Below are positions 20,204 to 30,224 of a stretch of 64,000 nt of DNA, in pieces. Source of the stretch: Chlorella sorokiniana (lineage: Eukaryota; Chlorophyta; Trebouxiophyceae; Chlorellales; Chlorellaceae); contig CP084620.1 in NCBI GenBank assembly GCA_025917655.1, positions 2,108,001-2,172,000 of the forward strand, written 5' to 3'. A program made the translations under genes and the position numbers. The stretch's first letter is position 1. Every line of letters starts with the position of its first letter. The notes below the pieces were generated by a model. It worked only from the letters and a program-made list of their open reading frames with translations. It did no database searches and was not told where the DNA came from.

Positions 20204-23200
20204 ATGGGCCAGGATGGCGCCGAGAGTATGCTGAGCAGCGAAAGTATGGTTGCCTCTTGCAGCCCAGCTTGCGGTTGTCGCTCGCTCCGCACAGCGGTTT
20301 TTCTGCTGCTCCTCTGCATAGGATCAGGGACAGCAGCGCTCAACACCTCCAGCCCGAGTTGCTCCGTCCCGCGGGCTCCCCAGTCCCTGCCTCTTCCGAC
20401 CTGTCCGCCTAGCAATAAGACGCTGCAGGATGCCGCTCAAGGTGAGAGCCGGCTGGGCACCCTTCCTGGCACAAACCCATGTGTAGCTGCCACGCTTGAA
20501 CCCGTTGGCAGCAGCACTGCAGCCCACCGTTGTTTCCTGTGCATTGCGCTTCACTGCAGTGGGGTGGAGGTTTGCGCCCATCCTTTACAACCATCCCTTG
20601 GAGCAGTACCACCTGCAATCCCCAGACACCTGGTTCAACGCCTCCGCCGTCTTCTACCAGGACCGCCAGCCCGCCAACGCCAGTATCTTTGCTTGGCAGT
20701 CGCAAACCCTGCTGGACTCGCTGGCGTTCATGGGGGGTGAGAAGCAGGGAAGGCAGTCACGTCTCAGCTTGTCTGCCCTGCGTCGTGGCTGCGCAGGTGG
20801 GCTGGGCAGCGCAGCCACCCGCTGGGCCCCACCGCCCCCCGTGCAGGAGCTACGCCACCGTGGCCAACTCCAGCCGCGTGAGCCAGGCGCAGCGGCAGGC
20901 GCTGCTGGCCGGGCGCCCTACGACACCGCCAACCGCTCCACGGCGCGCGTCTTCTTCTCGGCGGCGGAGGTGTATGACGAGCGGGGGCCGGGCGCGGCCA
21001 GCGTGTGCCGGGCCTCTGGCTCTTCACCTTCCACATCTTCTACAGCTGGAGCGGTGGGTTTGGCTGGGGGAAAGGAACGGGAGGGAAACTGGGGAGGGAA
21101 TGGTTGGGGCTGGAGGCCCAGCTTGCCAGCTTGCTGGCGCGGTGCAGCTACCGATGGCATGCACCGCTGCCCGGCTGCCCGGGGCCCCTCAGCGTTGCGT
21201 TGCTGGTAACCCCGCTTCTGCATCGCTCCCCCTCGGCTTCCCCCCGCAGGCTGCTCCAACCAAGACCTGGCGCTGTCCAAGGATGAGTCGCTGACGGTGG
21301 TGGAGTACTTGCTGTGTGAGCTGGGCGGGCGGGAAGCTGATGCGCTGGGCTCGTTTGACCACACCGTAGACCGCAGTCGCGCGTTGCTGAGCCCAGCCAG
21401 TTTTGAGGGCTGGCCAGCGACCGCCTTTGGCAACAGGCGCGCCCCCGCTGCGCTGCGCTTGCTCCCCGCAGGCCCCGGCGGCCAGCACGAGGGCGACTGG
21501 CAGCACGTTTCGGTGCTGGTGTGCGCCGAGGACGAGGCCATCCAGCAGGTGGGCGCCGAGAGCAAACGCAGCGCACGGGGTGGCGCTCCACACTCTGCCG
21601 GGCTGGGGTGGCACGCACAGACGCCGCCTTGGTTCGAGCGGTTGTTGTGCTTGCTTTGCCGCCTTGAGAAGCTACGCGGCCTTGGGTTGCGCCCCGCCAT
21701 GCAGGCCGCCTACTCCCAGCACAGCTGGTGGGAGACGCGCGACTGCTCCCAGGGGCAGTGCCCCATGGAGGCGGGCGACGACGGCGAGCTGCACCCAGGT
21801 GACTGCCCATGCAGCCACCCTGCATGCTGCTGGCCGTGAGCATGCGGCAGCCACGGCGCATGCATGGTGGGGCACCGGGTCCCAGCTTTAATAGGAGTCG
21901 CCGCCAGCCGGGCTCCCGCCGCTCCGCCACCCGCCTCACCATGAGGCTTGTCATGTGCACCTGCTGATGCGGCCGCCTATGACGCGATCCCCGTGCAGTC
22001 TCCCATGTCGCGTTTGAGAGCCATGCCAACTACTTTGAGCAGTCCCCGATGGTGGTTTACGCCTCGCGGGATGCATCGGCTGTGGGTGGGTGGGCTTCGG
22101 CTGGGCAGGCTCACATCAATGCACGCATCAAGGCTGGCCCATACAGCGAGGCGCTGGCGTGCTAGTGACACATGCCACTGTGCAGAACGGAGCTGCATTC
22201 ACGCGTCTACGCAGCAGCTGGGTGGGGGCAGGGGCTGCGATGCAAGCGGTATGCCGTGCGCCCTCTCTGTACAACCCTGCAGCGGGATCATCCGGTGTCA
22301 TGGGCGGCATCTGGGTCGGCGACCGCTCGATCAGCGACACGCAGCGCAAGTTCATGCCCACCCCAGACAATGTGGTGCGCCTGCCGTCACTGCAAGAAAT
22401 CCAGGACCAAGTGAGGCGGGGCTGGTGTGGGCGGTCCGCACAGCATGGCATACAGGCGGGGTGGGGGCGGGCTTGAAGTATCTGCTGCGGTTGCTCTCCT
22501 TCATCTTTAGCCATGGCATGTGCGCGTGTTAGGATTTCCCATTGCCGGTGTTTGGTGCCTTCGCAGAACCTGACTGGCTGGGAGTGGGCCACATACCCTG
22601 GTGGGTGGCGCAGCCCCGCTGAGTGGGGGGCTTGCTTTCACCGCATGGCCAGGCCACCTATCCTTGCCACATGCCGGGCGCCGGGGTCACTGGCAGCCTT
22701 TCATGGTGCCTGCCTGCAGGCAACTGGGGCGAGCCGCCTCAACGGGAGCCGACGAGCTTTTACTGCCTGTCAGATAACCGTGAGCCCCGGCCTGGCTGGC
22801 CCGATCCCGCCGTCGCTCTCCGCTGCCCCAACTGCCCGCGCTGCTGGCCGCTGCTGCCTTGTGTTGCCTGCTTGGCGTCCCAGCCCGGCTGCAACCCCCC
22901 TCCGTCCCTGCAGAGACGCAGCTGCAACCGTGCGCGGATGCTTTCACGGCGGAGGCTCTGAGCAACGCTTACTCCCTGCTCGACGCCGCCTCGCTGGTTC
23001 CTGCTCCCAGCGGCGGCGCCGCCAACTCCTCCTGGGACGCCGGGGCTGCGTTGGCGGGTGAGCTGGCGGTGGCCCGCACGACCCAGGGGGTGCAACCCTT
23101 GGGTGGCCTGCCCGTGGTGCCGTGGCAGCCAGCCCCTTGCTGCCGGCCGCCGCGGCTGCTTGTGCCGTAACAGCTCTGCCGGGCCCCTTCCTTCCTCCCG

Positions 23201-26064
23201 CTCACTCCCCCACGCCAGTGCCGCCCCCTGCGCGCGGCAGGCCCGCTGCTGCGCGCCTGGTCCTACCAGTGGCTTCCCGACCGCCCCTCCCCCATCTTCG
23301 AGGCGCGGGCCAACAACTCCAGCGTGCTGACCTGCCCGCGGGACGCCGCCGTGAACGTCACCTTCCCGGAGTGAGGGCAGCGCGAGGGGGAGGCCAGGCA
23401 GCGGCGGCGGCGGCGCCTCGGGCAGCAGAGGGCAGCCAAGGACGCTGCCGTGCCCCTCAGTGCTCACCCACCGTGCATGCGCTCACTCCGCTGCCCCTCC
23501 CCCCCACACACCTCCCCCCTTCCTGCCCTCCCCGCAGCACGCAGGCGGCCACCCCCACCACCAACATCAACACCATCGTTCAGTACCTGGTGGGCATCTG
23601 CGTGGGAGCCATCGTCGTGAGGTGGGGCCCGGCAGCCGGAAGCTCGGGAGTTGTGCATGTGCGTTGTGTGTTGGTAGGGGGCAATGCTGTCGACCGCCTG
23701 CAGCCGGTGTGGCTGGGCTTCCCCGCTGGCTGCCTCGCAGCCCGCCCAGCCTGCCCCATCTTCCTGCTGCCCGGCTGTCCGTCCTGCAGCGCCATCTTCA
23801 TCCTGCTGCTGGCGATCCCCAGCCTGGCGTCCCGCACCATGAACGCTCCCCAGTACCTGGTTGCGGTGGGCGGCGGCGCGGTGCGGAAGGTGGCGGACAA
23901 GCTGGGGGCAGAGGGTCGCCGGGCCAGCGGCAGGGCCGACGCCGCGGAAGGGGAGGGCCCCACGCTTGGGGCCGCCCCGTCGGCGGAGGCTGCCCCGGCA
24001 GCGGACGAGGACGGCAAGCCAAACATGTCGCCGCTGAACAAGGTGGGGGCGGCGGCGTTTGGGTACGCGGCGGCGGCGGTGGCGGCGATGGCGCGGAAGC
24101 GGCCCCACTCGCAGCGGCAGTACGACGTCGTACTGCCGCCTGACCCCGGCACCAGCAAGGCCAAGCTGCTCTGGCTGATCTGGGCCTGGGCTCTGTGGAC
24201 CGCCGCCGTCGTGCTGGTGGTGCTCGGCGCGGTGAGAGCAGGCTGTTCAAGGGGGATTGGCATTGCCTGCGCTGCATGAAGCGGGTGGACTCTTGGTCGC
24301 CGGCGCGAACAGCAGGGCCTCATCTGGCGGGGGAGGCCTGCCCCTGCGCCGCACCTTCCGGTGCTGACTGTGCAGCTTCTCGTGCCGCCGCAGGACGACG
24401 TGATCAACAACAGCGTCATCACCTGGGCCGGGGTGGGGGCTCCACGGCAGTTGCATGCCTGCACCTTGCTTGGCTCAGCACGTCGCATGTGACGCGTTGA
24501 TTGCTGCCCACTGTCAGCGTCCGGCGGCAGTCGGCGGTTCATCGGCGCTCCCGCCCTGCCTTGTTGGCGGCCCCTTCTGTGCCGCAGAACCTGAGCGGCA
24601 ACACGGTGGTGACCGACGCGCTCAAGTGGCTGGTCATCGGCTCGCTCATCCTCACCGCTGTGTGCGATGCGCTGGCCTTCTTCATCGTGCTCGTCTCCCG
24701 CAGGCCCACCCTGCAGCTGCTGCGCTGGCGGTGAGACGGCTGCACGTGCAGGGGCCACGCTTGCACCCACTCTTGCACCTGATTGGGGGCAGGCCTTCCA
24801 GCACCGGCGCCACCGCAGCCCTCCTCCCGCCCTTCCTTGGCACTCAGCGTGCACTGGCCGTCAGCGGGCGCGCACCTCTCAACCCCCCCCCGCAGCGTGC
24901 GCAACCCGCTGTACTCTGCCTGGGTGCACCGCCACGTGTTCCGCATCACCGTGGTACTGGCGGGGCTGATGATCATGGTGGTCTCCCTGGTGGGTGCCCC
25001 CTCCCCTCCCCCGCCCTGCACCGGCGCATGGCCGATGCGCGCGGCCGCACTGGCCATGTGTGGCCGTCATCAAGTGTGGCCGCCGACCGCCCGGGAGCTG
25101 GTGGCCCCGGGAGCTGTTGGCCCCGCTATCCCAGCCGACCGCTGAAGCGCCGCAGCCCGACCGCCTCCCCCGGCGCCCGCCCCCTCGCCGTGCCTGCCGC
25201 AGTCGTGTGTGCTGTTTGGGCTGGGCCTGATCATGGTGACGGTGCAGCTGGCGGCGCGGCTGGCCTGCTCGGAGCTGGGCCAAGTCAGCGTGCAGGGGGT
25301 GACCCTGTCGGACGTGTGCATCACCCTGCCGGTCGTGTCTGGTGAGCACCCAAGCTCGGCCCCCGCCCCGCCCCCGCCGCGCACGCTGCGCATGCGACTG
25401 AGCCTGCCCTCGTCCGCTGCGGGCTCGCCTGCATGAGTCGCCCGACTTGGGCGCCCCGGCAGCAGCCATTGCCCGACGCGCCCGCCCACCGCACTGCCCA
25501 CCCGCAGAGGAGCAGCTGTGTGGGGGGACGTGCTGCAGACCTGCTACGAGGTGAGCGCGCCGGATTGCCATGCATGTGCTGCAGCCGGTGGCCGGATGCT
25601 CCCCCGCCCTCAACGCTTGCCAGCCCATGGAGGGCTCCCTGCCCCGATGCTCCCGGCATCCAGGCCCCGGCCGATCCTCCTCCGCCCTGCCTGCCTCCCA
25701 CGCCCACCCCCAGATCACGGGCCTGGGCGTGCTGAACCTGGTGCTGGGCTCCATGCTGCTGCTGTGGTCCCACATCGTGTGGCTCATCCTGCTGCTGCTC
25801 AGCGTGTGGAGGCACCTGGAGCTCAAGGTGGTGGTACCCAAGGCGGCGGCCCTGCACTCGGCAGACGGCAGCGGCACCGATGGCAGCGAGGATGGAGGCA
25901 GCAAGGGGGCGGAGGCCCGCTCGACGATGGCCGAGTTGCGGCCGAGGCTGAGCCCGCGCCGCCGTCAGCGCCACCGGCAAGCGACTTGGTGTGATGGGCC
26001 CAGGGAGGGTTTGCTGCTCATGTTTGAGCTGGTAGGCTTGAAACCTTTAACAACCCTGCCCTGA
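20204..26064 (+). CDS. Large membrane protein with Vps62-like (DUF946-type) domain and several helices
   Basis: Many exons. Exon 1 (20204-20441) has a signal-anchor or signal peptide (TAVFLLLLCIGSGTAAL). Exons from 20560 to about 22780 carry the Vps62-like domain: WRFAPILYNHPLEQY, LWLFTFHIFYSWSG, GPGGQHEGDWQHVSVLVC, SHVAFESHANYFEQ and GNWGEPPQ, with Cys and N-glycosylation sites (NSS, NVT). From 23540 the protein turns into membrane segments: INTIVQYLVGICVGAIV, AIFILLLAIPSLA, LLWLIWAWALWTAAVVLVVL, WLVIGSLILTAVCDALAFF, VVLAGLMIMVVSL and LVLGSMLLLWSHIVWLILLL. The order suggests an extracellular or luminal sensor/binding domain followed by about six helices. The stop is taken at 26064; a nearby frame would stop at 25994. 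Frameshifts at 20916-20918 and near 21005 look like sequence errors. Function is unknown. Confidence 0.7.
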
Positions 26065-26164
26065 TGCTGGCATTGCAAGCATTACAGCTTCATGGGAGTA
26101 ACTCAAGTCCCTTCCAGTGCAAGTGGAGCAGATGTTTGGGGGTGCCGGCGTCACTCGGCGGGCA

Positions 26165-27085
26165 TCACGCCTGCAGCACAAAGCGCAGGATCGCATCCGC
26201 CTGTCCCTGCATCACCTCCTGTGGGAAGCCGCACTCCTGGGCCAGCCAGGGCAGCACAGGCTGGCTTGCGCTGGCCGCCACCTCGTCTGGAGAGGTTCCC
26301 AGGCAGACTGCGACAGCCAGTATGGCCCCTGCGGCGGCGGTGCAGCCCGGGGTGGGATTTGGCGGCCGGAAGCGCTGCTGCAGCCAAGCATACCGGGTGC
26401 CAGGCTCTGACCTGCCATCAGCCGGCCGCCGCGGGACAGCACCCGCTGGTATGGGCTGCGCTCGGAGTGCAGCAGCTCCAGAATGCTGCAGCAGGTGGCC
26501 AGGTCGACACGGACACCGCCGCTCCTCGCCTGCGCGTGTGTAGGGTGGAGCGAGGTCGACGCTCTCGCGCACAGAGCTTGGGGTTCCAGCGTTGCGCTTG
26601 TTTGGCGCATGCCCGCGCTGCCCAACCTGCAGCTTCCCATGCAGGGCCACCAGGTGGTCGTACACCGATGGCGGCTGCCTGGGCCCGCCGCCCCCGCTGC
26701 CGCGGTCGCCTCCAGCTGCCGCTGTTGACGGTGCCCCTGCCAGTGCCTTGGCTGCTGCCAGCAGGCGTTCCTTGCTGCCCAGCTCGCCATACGCAGGGCC
26801 GAGGCTCTTCAGCGCAGCCTCGTGCACGGATCCAGCCGCACTCTCCATCAGCATGCCTGAGCTCAGTGCAGCGACGACGCAAGCGGCGGCAGCAAGCAGC
26901 ACTGGAAACTCTGCCAGATCATGGTTGTCCATGCCTTCCTGCTCCACTGCTGGCAAACTTACGCAGTGGCGGTCTGTGAAGAGCTGCAAGGCGCGGAAAC
27001 GTGCTGCCTCGGGGGCACGCACCCTCGTGCACAGCGTCAGCAAGGCAGTGGTGCCCTGCTCCTTCAAGCTCACTGGTGGTGCCAT
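26165..27085 (-). CDS. Unknown protein, all-helical, possibly cyclin-like fold
   Basis: The first exon starts at 27085 with MAPPVSLKEQGTTALLTLC, continues RFRALQLFTDRH and, after an intron or in one frame, FPVLLAAAACVVAALSS, SVYDHLVALHGKLQ. Further exons give LDLATCCSILELLHSERSPY and LQQRFRPPNPTPGCTAAAGA, ending VMQGQADAILRFVLQA at the TGA/TAG at 26165. The helical, Ala/Leu-rich pattern with a RALQLFDRF-like phrase is reminiscent of cyclin boxes, but no diagnostic motif is present, so I do not assign a function. Intron limits are approximate. It is divergent from the small gene at 27.7 kb. Confidence 0.5.
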   Translation of the reverse strand: MAPPVSLKEQGTTALLTLCTRVRAPEAARFRALQLFTDRHCVSLPAVEQEGMDNHDLAEFPVLLAAAACVVAALSSGMLMESAAGSVHEAALKSLGPAYGELGSKERLLAAAKALAGAPSTAAAGGDRGSGGGGPRQPPSVYDHLVALHGKLQVGQRGHAPNKRNAGTPSSVRESVDLAPPYTRAGEERRCPCRPGHLLQHSGAAALRAQPIPAGAVPRRPADGRSEPGTRYAWLQQRFRPPNPTPGCTAAAGAILAVAVCLGTSPDEVAASASQPVLPWLAQECGFPQEVMQGQADAILRFVLQA

Positions 27086-27727
27086 GGCTGCCCTCCAATG
27101 TGGTCTGGTAGGGGAGGCAGGCCTTAACCGAGCCTTCCTATTGTTGATTTTTTTTTCATTCTTTTACTCTGTTTTCTTGCTGGAATCCTTGGACAATTCT
27201 AGCTTGGACCTGCCGTCAAGTATACAGCCAGGCAGGAGGCGGCAACAGGTTGGCATGCGCCAAGCGGCGCTGCTCCGCGCTCGCTCCGCCCTCGCGCACG
27301 CTGCCCACCAAAACTGAGGCTGTTGATTGATGTGGTGATGCATCAGCTGATCCCTGATCGCTTGGAACACCCACAGCTCGTTCCTGGACGCGCATTGCAC
27401 GATACTGGGAACCAGGGCGCTGGGCACGAAACGATGAAGGCGCCGGCAAGCCTGCTAGCAGCCCATCCTCCCCCAGGCCGCGCTCGGCGCTGCATCACAG
27501 CTGTGAATGCGCGGTGTGAACGGGTATCTCGAGGGTGGGGGTTGCACTGCGGTCGGGAAATGGCCGATCACAACGTTTTTGGCGCCCTGCTCAGTGATTC
27601 TGCAGATTGCACAGAAGCCCTCCGACACCCCACAAACGGTCATTTTGGCTCAAACCTGCTCAATCCAGCTGGAGCATACCAGCTGCTAAACTCGCTTTCG
27701 CTGCTTCACCCCCAACCGGATTGAACC
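27086..27727. promoter_or_regulatory. Divergent intergenic region
   Basis: 640 bp between two divergent start codons. It contains a T-rich patch around 27147-27175. It should hold two promoters. No coding exon or repeat was recognised. Confidence 0.4.
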
Positions 27728-28403
27728 ATGTTGGCAGCCAAGCTTGCTTGCAAGGCCCCTTCCTTTGTGGTGACTCGCCCAGCTGCTGCACGCCGTGCCC
27801 AGGCGGTGCGCGCCGTGGCCTCCATGGCTAAGGACCCTCGGGACGAACACGATGCCGACAACTCCTTTCTGGCGAGTGGGAGCCCACCCTCACTTGGTGA
27901 GACACCTCGTTGCAAAGTGCTCGTGTCGAGGCAAGCCGCGTCGCCTCACACTGCCTTGGCCTCCGCAAAAGTTTCACGCCGCTCCGACAGTCTTGTGCCC
28001 TCCTCAGCCCTGTGCTCATCACACCTCCCTCCTTCGCTCGCAGGTCTCTGCCTTCCACCCCTGTGAGGCACACCAGCCAGCCCACCTCCCTCGCCGCCCA
28101 TGCCGACGGATGGCATCGACGCCACGACCTCCTCAGCGGCAACTGGGACGGGCGCTCCTGGTGAGCGAGGGACGCGCTCCAGCGCCCCACTGGGAGGCCT
28201 GCGCACTGTAATGGGCTGGCACAGCTCCTCCCTTGTGATGCGTGCTCATCGCGGCCCCGCATGCAGAGCATTGCTGGAAAGCAGCGCTGACCGCCCCGCC
28301 TTTCGCCCCCTGCCTCACCTCCCCCACATACACCCGCAGCTCCCTGGCCTCCTACGAGGATGTCATGAGCCACTTCTACGCCATGAAGCACCCGCAGAAG
28401 TGA
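27728..28403 (+). CDS. Small probable organelle-targeted protein, unknown function
   Basis: Exon 1 (27728-27896) begins MLAAKLACKAPSFVVTRPAA, an Arg/Ala-rich stretch like a plastid or mitochondrial transit peptide, then an acidic DPRDEHDADNSFL. Exon 2 (about 28044-28159) reads HDLLSGNWDGRS, and exon 3 (28341-28403) reads SLASYEDVMSHFYAMKHPQK to a TGA. Exons 2 and 3 join in phase; exon 1 to exon 2 needs a one-base adjustment, as in other genes here. The mature protein would be well under 100 residues. I recognise no family. Confidence 0.5.
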
Positions 28404-29025
28404 GCGCATGCTGCCACGGGGCCAGGCTGCTCCCAATGCATCAGCATGCGTACCCGATGTATCGCACACCACTTGCCCCCTCCCGTTTGCCCACACATAC
28501 TTCTGAACACATGAGCAATGCATCCAATTTTGCCTGAGCTGTGCGGCATGATGCCTCCGGCCACGTCCCGAGAAGATGAGCAATACAATACAGTATCCAT
28601 GTTTGAACGTCATTTTTCAGGCTGTTGTCTGTGCGTTAACACGCACGCAGTTGGCCGCTTGCCCCCTGTTTCATGCAAGGTGTGGCATGTTGCAGTGTAG
28701 GATATCGTGCTGGTGCATTCGTTCTGCTGCCATGTCGTGCACACCACTTCGTCCCCCTATGCTGTATATCCGTGCTTGATTGGAGTTGCATGTAAATCAA
28801 GAATGCAGACAATCATTGTGTCAGACTTATGCCAGAAAAGCTTAGTGCAGCAGCGCTCCTGTTGACCAGGCACTCGAGGAAAACTTGGAGCGAAAATTGA
28901 AGTGATGCATGCAAAGCCAGATCAAGAAGAACGAATGACTGTCCTCAAAGAAATGTTTGGGGAACAGCAGCAGCTCCAGCAGCTTCCTCTCAGCGGTGAT
29001 CTGTGGGTAAAGGGTTGTGAAGGCC
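28404..29025. other. Intergenic between convergent genes
   Basis: 3' flanks of the small gene at 27.7 kb (plus) and of the acylated protein gene (minus). The region is AT-richer than coding DNA. Nothing else recognised. Confidence 0.4.
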
Positions 29026-29922
29026 TCACCGGCGGCCGCCCTTCCCTCTCTTCTTGCCGCCGCGCTTCTGGTTCTTAGAAGGGGCTTTAGCAGGAGGTTG
29101 CTCGGCTGGGGCAGCAGCGTCCACCACAGGGTGCGCTGTCTCCTGAGCAGCACCGAGGACGGCAGCGGCAGAGGCAGGGATGGCCTGCTCCTGCTTCTCG
29201 GCAGCCACAGGGTCAGGCACCACGGGAGGATCAGCTGCCTGCTCCGTCGCCAGAGGCGGCCCTTCAACAAAAGCCTCGCGAGGGGCGGGGGCCCCCACAG
29301 GCTCCACATCAAGAAGCGGCGGCTCATGCGCGGGAGCAGACGCCACGTCTGCCGAGCCCGGCTGCGAAGACTGCAGAACCTCAGCAGCCGCACTGATGCC
29401 CTGCTGCAGCTCAGCAGCCGCCTCTGACTCGCGGGTAGCGGCAGGCGAAGCCTGCAGGGCGTGACAGCTCAACACGTAGTAAGAAGCCAGTAGCAGATGA
29501 GATGAGGACACCCGCGGCTGCCGCATGCAGCCTCCGCCGACGTAGCGACCGCTTCACCTGGTTGACCTCGGCAAAGCCAGCAGCCGCAGAAGCGATCGCC
29601 TCCCCAGAGTTGGCAGGAGAGCTGCGCTTGGCTTGGGACTTGGTCACAGCCTCCTGCAGCTTCGCCGCCGCCTCGGTCGCGGCGTTGGCGGCAGCGGCGT
29701 TGCCAGCCATGTCGTGCGCCAGCAAAGGAGCCGGGTCCGCGGCAGCAGACCGCTTGCCTGCGATGTGTTCGGGGCAGGGCAAGAGTCACAGACAGCGTAA
29801 GTGGGGAAGATCAGACGGCTACAGGTACAAGCTTGCTGGAGGCTCTCAATGCCGCAATGCCGCCAGACAGCGATAAGATGCGTAACAGCAATGCTCACAC
29901 CTCGGGAAAAGCAGCAACCCAT
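29026..29922 (-). CDS. Ala/Glu-rich protein with N-terminal MGCCFS double-acylation signal
   Basis: Three exons join in phase: 29922-29901, 29757-29558, 29451-29026; 215 residues. The tiny first exon encodes MGCCFSR. Gly2 with Ser6 fits the N-myristoylation consensus, and Cys3/Cys4 are typical S-palmitoylation sites, so the protein should sit on the cytosolic face of a membrane. The rest is Ala-rich and low in complexity, with acidic and Pro segments (EPPLLDVEPVGAP), and ends in a strongly basic tail, KNQKRGGKKRGKGGRR. There is no catalytic domain. The MGCC start and small size recall LAMTOR1, but no further similarity can be seen. It could be a scaffold or adaptor. Exon phase and clean splice sites make the gene model good; the function is unknown. 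Confidence 0.7.
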
Positions 29923-30224
29923 CGCGATGGAACGCAGGCACCGGAAGTTAGCAGCTGATCAAGCACTCGCTCTTAACACTTTCAGCAACGCCAATTGATA
30001 TAATGAGGGAGGGCGGGGGCTCTCGGTGGTGCAGGAAGGGCTGAATGTACAGCGAGGTACGTACGTCATTTAAAACCACCATGAAGAGGGCCAAAGCTTG
30101 CCCGGGCATGCAAGGAAAATTGAACAGAAGGAGAACACGTGCGAGCATGCTAGTCACATACATTGTACATATGGGAAGTCATGAGCAGGGTGCAGGTGGG
30201 TGCGTGAGGTTGCGAGCCCCGCCC
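29923..30224. other. Intergenic
   Basis: About 300 bp between the start of the acylated protein gene and the stop of the TBC gene, both on the minus strand. No feature recognised. Confidence 0.4.

Noticed and set aside
24879-25904. Minus-strand open frame opposite the membrane part of the Vps62-like gene
   Set aside because: Composition is that of a shadow frame, and the plus-strand exons have helices and splice sites.
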